From the NCBI RefSeq assembly GCF_018139685.1, contig NZ_JAGSPN010000012.1, positions 62,001-126,000 of the forward strand: DNA of 64,000 nucleotides, in the 5' to 3' direction. The notes under the pieces were generated by a model. The model had not been told where the DNA came from. It made no database searches and saw only the letters and a program-made list of their open reading frames with translations. Made by a program: the position numbers and the translations under genes. Every line of letters begins with the position of its first letter. The first letter of the stretch is position 1. Below are positions 45,222-53,822 of this stretch, in pieces. Source of the stretch: Cognatundibacterium luofuense (GTDB lineage: Bacteria > Pseudomonadota > Gammaproteobacteria > Burkholderiales > Burkholderiaceae_D).

Positions 45222-46529
45222 TTACTGACCGGATGCCGGCGGGCTTTGCCGCACCACCAGTAACTGATCAATCCGGAAATGATCAATATCCACGACTTCA
45301 AATTTGTAGTCGCCGACCATGACAAAGTCGGTACGCTTGGGTATCCGCTTTAGCATGGTCATCATAAAACCGGCTATCGTCTCATAGCTGCCCTGCTCCG
45401 GCAAGTGATCCAGGCCCAGAGCACGGCAGACATCTTCGGTGGACGTCGCACCGTCAATCAGCCAGCTTTGCTGATCGCGCTGTACGATCTGATCTTCCGA
45501 GAACGGATGCACCAGATTGCCCATCAGTGTATTCAGCACATCGCTGATGGTAATCACACCCACGACCAGCGCGTATTCATTCATGACCACGGCAAAATCT
45601 TCACGTCCGGCTTTGAATTGCTCAAGCACATCGGACAAAGTCAGCGTATCCGGAACCGCCAGCACGTTGCGTACCGATAATTCATTCAGACGGGTAAAGG
45701 ACTGGCCGGTCAGTACACGGCGCAGAATTTCTTTGGACTCCACATAACCGACAACCTGATCAATCTGTCCGTCACACACCAGAAATTTGGTATGCGGATG
45801 TTCTGCGACCTTTTGCCGTACTTCATCTTCACTATCCTGCAGACTCAGGTAAATGATGCTGTCGCGCACGGTCATCGCAGACGGTACGGTGCGGCTGTCC
45901 AGCTCAAACACATTGCCGATCACATGCTGCTCATGTTCCATCAGCACGCCGGCTTCGGCACCGGCATCCACCATCGCCACGATTTCATCTGAGGTGATTT
46001 GTTCATCGCGGGTTTGCGGTAACTGGAACAGGCGGAAAAATAAATCGGCCACGCTGTTGAATAACCAGACCAGCGGTTTAAACGCGCGCAGGCACAGCAA
46101 CATAGGGCTGACCACCAGCAATGCGACTTTTTCCGGTGCAATCATTGCTAGCCGTTTCGGAATCAGATCGGCGAATAAAATAAAAACCGAGGTGACGGTC
46201 AGGAACGAGCTGACAAAACTCAGCGTCGGTATCCAGCTCTGATTGCCGGCCAGCCAGTTCAGACTTTGTTCGATGTAAGGCGTCAGCGCCTGTTCACCGA
46301 GAATACCGCCGAGTATGGCGACGCCGTTCAGACCGATTTGCACGACCGTGAAAAAATGACCGGGTGCCTGCTGTAAAGCCAGCACCCGCGCAGCACGCGA
46401 ATCGCCTTCCGCCTCCAGCATTTGCAGCTTCATTTTGCGCGCTGCTGCCAGCGAAATTTCAGACATGGAAAAAAATGCACTGATCGCGACCAGCAGGCCG
46501 ATGATCAGTAAATGATCGATAAACGCCAC
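45222..46529 (-). CDS. CNNM/CorC-HlyC family protein (hemolysin-like)
   Basis: 435 residues from a GTG at 46529, chosen because AAGGAG lies eight bases upstream; a longer frame to 46601 has no such site. DUF21/CNNM membrane domain ~1-190, CBS pair ~205-330 (SAMTVRDSIIYL, VRNVLAVPDTLTL), CorC_HlyC C-terminal domain ~345-430 (DFVMVGDYKFEVVDID). CNNM/CorC proteins transport or regulate Mg2+ (or Co2+). The hemolysin label is historical. Inner membrane. Confidence 0.9.
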   Translation of the reverse strand: MAFIDHLLIIGLLVAISAFFSMSEISLAAARKMKLQMLEAEGDSRAARVLALQQAPGHFFTVVQIGLNGVAILGGILGEQALTPYIEQSLNWLAGNQSWIPTLSFVSSFLTVTSVFILFADLIPKRLAMIAPEKVALLVVSPMLLCLRAFKPLVWLFNSVADLFFRLFQLPQTRDEQITSDEIVAMVDAGAEAGVLMEHEQHVIGNVFELDSRTVPSAMTVRDSIIYLSLQDSEDEVRQKVAEHPHTKFLVCDGQIDQVVGYVESKEILRRVLTGQSFTRLNELSVRNVLAVPDTLTLSDVLEQFKAGREDFAVVMNEYALVVGVITISDVLNTLMGNLVHPFSEDQIVQRDQQSWLIDGATSTEDVCRALGLDHLPEQGSYETIAGFMMTMLKRIPKRTDFVMVGDYKFEVVDIDHFRIDQLLVVRQSPPASGQ

Positions 46530-46688
46530 GGGACAAACTCCTTTCTCATATGCGCAGGTACGCATACGCTTGTCTGCATCATAACGTACTCTTGTGACCA
46601 CAGAATGGCAAGCAAGAGCGCAGCGCCGGATGTGCAGCGGAAGGCAGACTGGCGCATACTGTCAGTTTTTTGCTGACGCTGAAAATCT

Positions 46689-47936
46689 ATGCAAGCCAAT
46701 CAAGCAGCGACTGACGGGCAAAGCCCGCCACCTCTACCGCGCTCTGTGCGCTTTGTTTTACTGACGGTATTTCTGGACATTCTCGGTGTCGGACTGATCA
46801 TTCCGGTGCTGCCGTCGCTGGTCGGCGCGTTCGGGCTGAATGCCTCTGATCAGGCGCACTGGTATGGCTGGGTGATTGCGATTTACGGCGTGATGCAATT
46901 CTTCTTTGCCCCGCTGATCGGTGCGCTGAGTGACCGTTACGGCCGCCGCCCGGTATTACTGACTTGTGTTGCCGGACTGGGGCTGAATTTTCTGGCGATG
47001 CCGTTTGCTCCCAGTGTGATCTGGTTATTGGTGATACGCGCAGTCGGCGGTATTACTGCAGGTAATTTGTCGGTGGCGAATGCCTATATCGCCGACGTGT
47101 CGCCACCCGCGCAGCGCAGTCAGGCGCTCGGCAAAATCGGTGCGATGTTTGGTCTTGGCTTTATCTGCGGACCGGTACTCGGCGGCGTGCTGGGTGAAGT
47201 GGATCTGCATTATCCGTTTTATCTGGCAGCAGCCGTATCGCTGGGGAATTTTATTTACGGTTATTTCTCGCTGCCGGAATCGCTGGCAACGGAACACCGC
47301 AAGCCTTTGCGTCTCGGCGCAGCCAATCCGTTCACCGGCCTCACCGGACTGGCGCATTTGCGCGGTGTTGGACAACTGGTGTGGGTGTATGCGCTGACGA
47401 TGTTTGCGCAATTTATTATCCAGACCAGCTGGGTATTATCGACCACGCTGCGCTTTGGCTGGACGCCGTTGCAGAATGGTTTCTCGTTGTTTCTGGTCGG
47501 CGTTTCCAGTGTCGTCATGCAAGGCTTGCTGCTGGGGCCGTATATCAAGCGGGTTGGTGATGCCGGTGCGGTCACCATCGGACTGGCGTCGTCCGCACTG
47601 ACGCTGCTGTGTTATGCGGTCGCACCGCAAGGCTGGATGATGTATGTGCTGATCATTTGTAATCTGCTGGCCTTCGGTACCGGCCCGGCTTTGCAGGCTT
47701 ACTTTTCGCGTGCGGTGGATGCCCGTTCGCAAGGCGTGGCGATGGGCTCGCTGAGTTCACTGGCCAGCCTGATGAGTGTGGCTGCAACGCTGGCCGGCAC
47801 TTCTTTGCTGGCGCAGGTCAGTCATTTTCCGGCAGGCAGTATCTGGCTGGGTGCGCCGTTTTTTCTGGCTTCCGCGATGCAGATTGCAGCCTTACTGCTC
47901 GCACGTCATACCCTGCGCCGTTTGAATCCTGTCTGA
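46689..47936 (+). CDS. MFS transporter, TetA-like DHA1 family
   Basis: 415 residues with twelve predicted helices. Motif A in the first loop reads GALSDRYGRRPVLL, and motif C-like GLGFICGPVLGGVLG is in TM5, both typical of drug/proton antiporters. The N-terminus before TM1 is Pro-rich. It probably exports a toxic compound by proton antiport; the name TetA reflects similarity only. Divergent from the CNNM/CorC gene, with no linked repressor. Confidence 0.88.
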   Translation: MQANQAATDGQSPPPLPRSVRFVLLTVFLDILGVGLIIPVLPSLVGAFGLNASDQAHWYGWVIAIYGVMQFFFAPLIGALSDRYGRRPVLLTCVAGLGLNFLAMPFAPSVIWLLVIRAVGGITAGNLSVANAYIADVSPPAQRSQALGKIGAMFGLGFICGPVLGGVLGEVDLHYPFYLAAAVSLGNFIYGYFSLPESLATEHRKPLRLGAANPFTGLTGLAHLRGVGQLVWVYALTMFAQFIIQTSWVLSTTLRFGWTPLQNGFSLFLVGVSSVVMQGLLLGPYIKRVGDAGAVTIGLASSALTLLCYAVAPQGWMMYVLIICNLLAFGTGPALQAYFSRAVDARSQGVAMGSLSSLASLMSVAATLAGTSLLAQVSHFPAGSIWLGAPFFLASAMQIAALLLARHTLRRLNPV

Positions 47937-47966
47937 ATTTAGTCTGGTTTGCCCGGGCTGCAGACG

Positions 47967-48003
47967 AAAAAAAACCTCACTGCCGCATTGCCGGGAGTGA
48001 GGT
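47967..48003 (-). terminator. Terminator after dctA
   Basis: ACCTCACT (47974-47981) and AGTGAGGT (47996-48003). On the - strand a run of eight T follows. Confidence 0.8.
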
Positions 48004-48023
48004 AACCAGGGGGAAACTGTTAA

Positions 48024-49322
48024 TCAGCGACCGTCTGTGCCTTCGTTGTAGTCATCGCTGTGGGCGACGCGGCCATTAATCTCCCGGTCGAACACATCAT
48101 GATCCACATCCTTGCCCCACTTACCAACCACGATGGTTGCCACACCGTTACCGATCAGATTGGTCAGTGCGCGTGCTTCAGACATAAAGCGGTCGATACC
48201 CAGAATCAGCGCGAGACCGGCTACCGGTACGCCTTTGACCGCAGATAAGGTGGCTGCCAGCACGATGAAGCCACTGCCGGTAATGCCTGCCGCACCTTTG
48301 GAAGTGAGTAACAGGACGGCCAGCAAAGTCAGCTGCTGACTGATACTCATCGGTGTGTCAGTTGCCTGCGCAATAAACACCGCTGCCATGGTCAGATAAA
48401 TCGATGTGCCGTCCAGATTGAATGAGTAGCCGGTAGGAATCACCAGACCAACTACCGATTTCTTCACACCCAGACGCTCCAGTTTCGCCATGATGCCCGG
48501 CAGTGCAGATTCAGAAGAGGAAGTACCGAGCACGATCAGCAATTCTTCTTTGATGTACCGGATAAACTTGGTCACGCTGAAGCCGTGCAGACGGGCAATC
48601 GTACCCAGTACCACGAAGATAAAGATCAGGCAGGTTGCGTAGAATGTACCCATCAGGAATGCCAGCGACGACAGCGATTTCACACCGTATTTACCGATGG
48701 TGAATGCCATTGCGCCGAATGCGCCGAGTGGCGCCACTTTCATGATGTAGCCAACCATGGTGAACAGCACATGGGAGAACTTATCAATCATCAGATACAC
48801 CGGATTATCACGGCCACCTAAGCGGTGCAACGCGAAACCGAATAACAGCGCGATCAGCAGCACTTGCAGAATTTCACCTTTGGCAAACGCATCGACAAAC
48901 TGGCTTGGAATCACACTCAGCAGAAAATCGGTGGTGGTTTGCATTTTGCCCGGTGCGGCATAGTTGTTGACTTCTTTGGTGTCCAGCGTGGTCACGTCGA
49001 TATGCATACCGGCGCCAGGCTGAATCACATTCACCATAAACAGGCCAACGATCAGTGCCAGCGTACTGACGATTTCAAAATACAGCAGCGCCATCCCGCC
49101 GGTTTTACCGACTTTTTTCATATCTTCCATACCTGCAATACCGGTGACCACGGTACAGAAAATAATCGGAGCGATCATCATCTTAATCAGTTTGATGAAG
49201 CCATCGCCGAGCGGCTTCATTGCAGCGCCGGATTCCGGGTAGTAGTGACCGAGGCCCACCCCGATGAGGATGGCGACAATCACCTGAAAATACAGGGATT
49301 TATAAATGGGCTGCGCTGACAT
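48024..49322 (-). CDS. dctA: C4-dicarboxylate:cation symporter DctA
   Basis: 432 residues from ATG 49322 (GGAG upstream). The SDF fold shows [21 protein letters not shown] (serine-rich HP1 region), [16 protein letters not shown] (the NxDGT-type substrate motif) and [22 protein letters not shown] (TM8). This matches DctA of the dicarboxylate/amino acid:cation symporters, importing succinate, malate and fumarate with protons or sodium. Inner membrane. No DctBD pair adjoins it, but a perfect 26-bp palindrome lies 95 bases upstream of the start. Confidence 0.92.
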   Translation of the reverse strand: MSAQPIYKSLYFQVIVAILIGVGLGHYYPESGAAMKPLGDGFIKLIKMMIAPIIFCTVVTGIAGMEDMKKVGKTGGMALLYFEIVSTLALIVGLFMVNVIQPGAGMHIDVTTLDTKEVNNYAAPGKMQTTTDFLLSVIPSQFVDAFAKGEILQVLLIALLFGFALHRLGGRDNPVYLMIDKFSHVLFTMVGYIMKVAPLGAFGAMAFTIGKYGVKSLSSLAFLMGTFYATCLIFIFVVLGTIARLHGFSVTKFIRYIKEELLIVLGTSSSESALPGIMAKLERLGVKKSVVGLVIPTGYSFNLDGTSIYLTMAAVFIAQATDTPMSISQQLTLLAVLLLTSKGAAGITGSGFIVLAATLSAVKGVPVAGLALILGIDRFMSEARALTNLIGNGVATIVVGKWGKDVDHDVFDREINGRVAHSDDYNEGTDGR

Positions 49323-49848
49323 AAGGCGTCTCCGGATGTTGGTTTTATTCAGAATAGTGGAAAAAAGGGAATTATCCACAGGAGATTATTGAAAAATGTT
49401 TGCATCAGAACCATTGGTGTTTTCCACAGCTGTGGAAAACACGTAGGGCAAAAAAGCAAAAAAATGGTGATGGAAATACGCCGGTATACGCACAGAAAGC
49501 CGGAAAAGCGCGAAATAGTATGTTGCATTGAACAAAATTTATGCACCTATCGGTTTACATGTGATTTGTTCGATTCATGCTTGGATTTAAACGATTTATC
49601 CTTGATCTGCTTTTATCTTCAGAAGTTTTTTGTATATCAGTTTCTTTTTAGAAATATTCATTCTGCATCGCATATAATCCATTTCCCCTGAAATTTAGTG
49701 ATCAATCTGTATATCAAAGAACGATTTTTGTTCTGTCCGGTTTGCCGCTGAACGAGGGGAAAACAGGCAGGCGGGCGGCACGGTGCGGGGCATCCGTACA
49801 ACAGTGTTGTTCAGCAGGCCACACAGCAAACACTGAGGATAAGCAAGA
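49323..49848. other. Divergent intergenic region dctA / TonB receptor
   Basis: About 525 bases that must hold both promoters. It contains a TTATCCACA 9-mer (49372-49380) and a 26-bp palindrome (49417-49442). It is strongly AT-rich at 49450-49700. No gene is supported. Confidence 0.5.
49417..49442. promoter_or_regulatory. Perfect 26-bp palindrome (operator candidate)
   Basis: The half-site GTGTTTTCCACAG (49417-49429) is followed directly by its exact complement to 49442. There is no loop, so a hairpin terminator is unlikely and a dimer-binding operator is favoured. The regulator is unknown. Confidence 0.65.
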
Positions 49849-52539
49849 ATGAAAACAATTCAGGAGAAATCCTGTGCCCGTGCAGTCCGCATCGCTTGCG
49901 GCCTGCTGGCTGGCGCAACCCTGCTGACTGCCCACGCGCAGGAAGCAGAAAAAGCACAACGTGTCGTCATTACCGGTTCCAACATTTCCCGTATCGACGT
50001 GGAAGGTCCTACTCCGGTAGAAGTCATCAAACGTGACGCCATTGAAAAAACCGGTGCAGGCACCGTGGCTGAACTGCTCAGCAAAATTCCTTCGATGTCG
50101 ATTGCGCTGGATGGCACATCGACTTCCACTTTCGCCGGTGGTGCAGCCTCTGCGCAATTGCGCGGTCTGGACGCAAAATACGTTCTGGTTTTGCTGAACG
50201 GCCGCCGTCTGGCGAACTACGGTTTTTCTGACAATGCAGAAAACACCTTCGTTGATCTGAACAGCCTGCCGCTGGCAGCGATTGAATCGGTAGAAATTCT
50301 GCGTGACGGCGCGTCCGCGATTTACGGTTCTGACGCGGTGGCGGGTGTCATCAACTTCAAAACCCGTAAAAACTATCAGGGCACAGAAATCAGTGCCAAC
50401 GTCGGTCAGAATGAAAAAGGCGACGGCGGTTCTTACAACGTCAGCCTGACAGCCGGTTTCGGTGACATCGACAAAGATGGCCAGAACCTGTTGCTGACAC
50501 TGGATGCATTCAAACGCACTCCGCTGTGGAACAACAAACACTCCTATTACGCGAATCCGGATCACCGTCAGTACGGTGGTTCTGATGGCCGCAGCACCAG
50601 CCTGTATCTGGGCAGCGTGCGCGACTTCGACAATGGCGAACCGGGTTATGCCATTCCGGGTTGCCGTGGCACCGTGGGCACCAGCGCCGGTACCGGCGAT
50701 CAGGTTTGCTTCACCAGCCCTGTGAACCAGATTTCTCCGCATATCGAACGTCTGGGCGTTTCTGCGATTTACACCAAACAACTGAGCAACGGTAACGAAC
50801 TGTTTGCCGAAGCCGGTGTGACCACCAGCAAAACCACGGTACAGCAAGGTTTCCCGCGCTTTAACAGCGCCTTCATCGGCAACACCGCAGGTTCGACCAA
50901 TCCTGGTCTGGCCGGTTTGCCTGGCCCAAGCGCAGACGGCAGTCTGGCAGGCTTCACCATGGGTGACCGTCTGCAGGTTTTCCGCGACATCTACGAAGCA
51001 GGCCGTTCTGAACAAGTGCTGGCCAGCGACACCGTACGTTTCGTCGGTGGCTGGCGCGGCACGATCGGTAAATGGGACAGCGAAGCAGCGATCAGCCTGA
51101 ATCAGAACCATGTGACCGACACCACCAGCAAACAAGTACTGAAAGATGTGTCCAGTGCTTCCCTGCAGGCTGGCTTGCTTGGTCAGGCCGGTGGTTACGA
51201 TCCGTTTGTATACTGGAATCCTGCCAGTGTTGTGAACCCGATGCTGACCACCACCGTGCGCAGCGCGACTTCGCGTCTGGGCATGCTGGAATGGAAAATG
51301 TCTAACCCTGAACTGTTTAACCTGGCTGGCGCACCGGTCGGTTTTGCATGGGGCGCACAATTCAGCCGCGAAACCATCAACGACGTACCTGATCCGGTGA
51401 TGGCAGCAGGCAATATCGCTAACTACGGTGCGGTATCGTCCAAAGCCAGCCGCAGTGTTGTTTCTGCTTACGGTGAATTCAATATTCCGGTTGCAAAAGA
51501 TATCGAAGTACAAGCGGCACTGCGCGGCGATCACTACAACGATTTCGGTAACTCCGTGAATCCTAAACTGGCGATTGCATGGCGTCCGACCAACACCGTC
51601 ATGCTGCGTGCAGCGGCGACAACTTCGTTCAAAGCACCAACGCTGCCGGAAATCAATTCCACCACCACCGCGTACACCACGGTGGCTGACTGGGCGCGCT
51701 GCGGTCCGCTCGGTTATGTTGGTCCTAACTGCTCTTACAGCCCGAAAGCTTACCTGAAAGGTAATCCGGATCTGAAAGCAGAAAAAGCGAACAACTTCTC
51801 TGCCGGTATCGTTCTGCAACCGGTCAAAGATTTGTCCGTGGCGCTGGACTGGTACGCGATTTATCAGCGTGACACCATTCAGGCACTGGATGCACAGTAC
51901 CTGCTGGATAACGAAGACAAAATCGCCGGTTTCGCCGCGCTGATTGGCCGTGATCCGCGCAATGCAGCGCTGGAAGCGAAATACCCAGGTCTGAATAAAG
52001 GTCGTATCAACAACGTGACTTTGCCGTACATGAACGTTGGTAAGACACAGATTCAGGGTCTGGATCTGGATGCGAACTACACGCTGAAACTGGCCGAATT
52101 CGGTAAAGTGAAATTCCGTGAAACACACAGCCACTTCCTGAGCTACAAGCAAAGCATCGCTCCGGGTCAGGACCCGACTTCCCGTCTGGACGGTGTGTAT
52201 CATCCGAAATGGAGCAACTCTTTCCGTACTTCGTATGAATACAAACAATATGAAGCCGGTCTGACAGCGCGTACTTATGCCAGCACCAAAAACATCGATG
52301 ATCCTACACACAGCCAGGATCCTGCTGTTACCAACAAACGTATTCCTTCCTACACCGTATGGGATCTGAACTTCAGTACCCGTCTGCGTGCAGGCTGGAG
52401 TGTTAACGTAGGTGTTAACAACCTGTTCGACAAAGGTGTTGTATACGCAAACGCAGCCAGCATCGATGCACCGGTACAATCGAAGAGCGATCTGGTTGGC
52501 CGTTACATCTACGCGAACATGCGTTATGCATTCAAATAA
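49849..52539 (+). CDS. TonB-dependent outer membrane receptor
   Basis: 896 residues with a signal peptide (cut near AHA-QEA) and GAGGAT before the start. A TonB-box-like segment (QRVVITGSNISR) and plug domain ~35-170 (VLVLLNGRRLA, SVEILRDGASAIYGSDAVAGVINF) precede the beta-barrel ending in aromatic YAFK. The substrate may be a siderophore, cobalamin, sugar or nickel; DctA lies divergently upstream, but no linked ABC or regulator genes fix it. The opposite strand is open for over 950 codons as a shadow. Confidence 0.93.
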   Translation: MKTIQEKSCARAVRIACGLLAGATLLTAHAQEAEKAQRVVITGSNISRIDVEGPTPVEVIKRDAIEKTGAGTVAELLSKIPSMSIALDGTSTSTFAGGAASAQLRGLDAKYVLVLLNGRRLANYGFSDNAENTFVDLNSLPLAAIESVEILRDGASAIYGSDAVAGVINFKTRKNYQGTEISANVGQNEKGDGGSYNVSLTAGFGDIDKDGQNLLLTLDAFKRTPLWNNKHSYYANPDHRQYGGSDGRSTSLYLGSVRDFDNGEPGYAIPGCRGTVGTSAGTGDQVCFTSPVNQISPHIERLGVSAIYTKQLSNGNELFAEAGVTTSKTTVQQGFPRFNSAFIGNTAGSTNPGLAGLPGPSADGSLAGFTMGDRLQVFRDIYEAGRSEQVLASDTVRFVGGWRGTIGKWDSEAAISLNQNHVTDTTSKQVLKDVSSASLQAGLLGQAGGYDPFVYWNPASVVNPMLTTTVRSATSRLGMLEWKMSNPELFNLAGAPVGFAWGAQFSRETINDVPDPVMAAGNIANYGAVSSKASRSVVSAYGEFNIPVAKDIEVQAALRGDHYNDFGNSVNPKLAIAWRPTNTVMLRAAATTSFKAPTLPEINSTTTAYTTVADWARCGPLGYVGPNCSYSPKAYLKGNPDLKAEKANNFSAGIVLQPVKDLSVALDWYAIYQRDTIQALDAQYLLDNEDKIAGFAALIGRDPRNAALEAKYPGLNKGRINNVTLPYMNVGKTQIQGLDLDANYTLKLAEFGKVKFRETHSHFLSYKQSIAPGQDPTSRLDGVYHPKWSNSFRTSYEYKQYEAGLTARTYASTKNIDDPTHSQDPAVTNKRIPSYTVWDLNFSTRLRAGWSVNVGVNNLFDKGVVYANAASIDAPVQSKSDLVGRYIYANMRYAFK

Positions 52540-52628
52540 TCCCGTCTGAAAAAATCGGGATGATTTGATGCGGTGACACACTGCGCAGTGCTGGCTACCA
52601 GCGTCTGCGCAGACTCACCGGAAAACAA

Positions 52629-52665
52629 AAAAGGGATGCTGTCACGGCATCCCTTTTGTTTTTTC
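52629..52665 (+). terminator. Rho-independent terminator after the TonB receptor gene
   Basis: AAAAGGGATGC (52629-52639) and GCATCCCTTTT (52647-52657), then GTTTTTT. Confidence 0.88.
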
Positions 52666-52696
52666 GCGTATTTCTTTCACGGAACTGGCCGTGCAT

Positions 52697-52780
52697 TGTG
52701 CAGAGATCCGCATCCGCCATTTCCGGAGCCCCGGACTTTCTGCCGACGACCGCCGGATCGCTGTGCAGAACACCGCATTT
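52697..52780 (-). repeat. Dispersed ~84-bp intergenic repeat, copy C (inverted)
   Basis: The reverse complement matches copies A, B and D. Similarity extends beyond the core to about 52802, where it shares a further ~20 bases with copy D only (GAAAGCCGTTTTC). It sits between the convergent ends of the TonB receptor gene and the 52839-53477 gene. Confidence 0.9.
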
Positions 52781-52838
52781 GAGGCTGAAAACGGCTTTCA
52801 GAGGCTGATAAGCAGCCTGCTGGTCATGTCTTGCTCAG

Positions 52839-53477
52839 TCAGTGCAGTTGCGGTGCTTTCACACCGTGTGTCATGGAGAAATGCTGTAACTGATCAACGA
52901 TGTGCGGGTTGGAGACCGGTACGCTGATCACACTGTTCTGGGTATGTTTGAGCCAGAATTTCACATGGCCGTTTTCCGGACGGCTGAATACCATTTTGCG
53001 CAGCAGGCCGAATACGGTGGTGCCGGTGGCGAGGCCGATGGCGGCTTTTTTTGCCAGTGCGGCGGCGTCGCCCTGCCCGCTCAGTGCCTTCATCAGTTCG
53101 TTGGCGGGATAATGCATTTCCCAGTGCAGGATATCGTCCGGCGTGGCTGTGGTGCGGCGCTGGCCGTCGATCAGGTAAATGGTTTTTTGGGCGTAGTTCA
53201 GTGCAATCGCGCTGCCGTCGCAGACATCGACGCAGGTTTCGTCGCTGACTTGTGAAAACTGGCTGATTTCCGACAACATTTGCCGGCGCTCCCGCTGGCG
53301 CGTGGTCAGGGCGCGATACACGAAATACACAAAGCCGAAGAAAAACGGGTAAGACAAAAAGTTCAGCACGGACTGCGGCAAAGGCAGCCAGTTCAGCAGC
53401 CAGTATGCGGCGATGGCAATCAGAATCACGCGTAACAGCGGACGTTTAGCCAGGGCATTTTGCAGGGTGGTGATCAT
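52839..53477 (-). CDS. Membrane-anchored hypothetical protein
   Basis: 212 residues. Two N-terminal hydrophobic segments (~14-32, 40-57) are followed by a cytoplasmic domain with regular strands (CVDVCDGSAIALNYAQKTIYLID) and a short hydrophobic stretch near residue 145-160. No recognised family. It is bracketed by inverted copies C and D of the dispersed repeat. A palindrome TGATCATGATCA (53471-53482) overlaps its start codon. Confidence 0.65.
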   Translation of the reverse strand: MITTLQNALAKRPLLRVILIAIAAYWLLNWLPLPQSVLNFLSYPFFFGFVYFVYRALTTRQRERRQMLSEISQFSQVSDETCVDVCDGSAIALNYAQKTIYLIDGQRRTTATPDDILHWEMHYPANELMKALSGQGDAAALAKKAAIGLATGTTVFGLLRKMVFSRPENGHVKFWLKHTQNSVISVPVSNPHIVDQLQHFSMTHGVKAPQLH

Positions 53478-53663
53478 GATCAGCTCGCGGAATCAGGTTG
53501 TCATTACAACCAGTCATGATAGAACGGAATGCGAATATGTCAGCTGAATAAGATGTCGAAATTGTAATGAGACGTTACGGCTGATACAGAGCGGATGCAT
53601 CCGGGCTGAGTACGGGTGTCAGCGCGGGCGACGGGCGGGCCGCTGAAAGCCGTTTTCGGGCTC
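53478..53663. other. Intergenic region upstream of the membrane-anchored protein
   Basis: A 9-bp inverted repeat TCATTACAA / TTGTAATGA (53501-53509 and 53562-53570) lies upstream of the - strand gene and could be a regulatory site. Together with copy D of the repeat it makes up a ~345-base gap with no gene. Confidence 0.35.
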
Positions 53664-53747
53664 AAATGCGGTGTTCAGCATAGCGATCCGGCTGTCGTCG
53701 GCAGAAAGTCCGGCTCTGCGGAATAGCCGGATGACGATGTCTGCACA
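53664..53747 (+). repeat. Dispersed ~84-bp intergenic repeat, copy D
   Basis: Same core as copies A-C with a left extension to about 53642 shared with copy C. The second half carries a local CCGGCT / AGCCGG hairpin not present in A or B. It is followed by TTATCCACA at 53764-53772. Confidence 0.9.
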
Positions 53748-53822
53748 GTGGATAATGTCAGCCTTATCCACAGCGACGCCTTCGCCGCTGTGGTTCAGTT
53801 GCCGTAGTTTGGTCGCCGTGGC

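Noticed and set aside
49714-52581. Antisense open frame of about 955 codons opposite the TonB receptor gene
   Set aside because: The receptor gene has a clear signal peptide, plug and barrel. The antisense translation is rich in Val, Arg, Thr and Phe without any domain and arises from codon bias of the real gene.
52691-52927. Small + strand frame across repeat copy C
   Set aside because: It is contained in the dispersed repeat and the 3' end of the opposite gene and has no ribosome-binding site.
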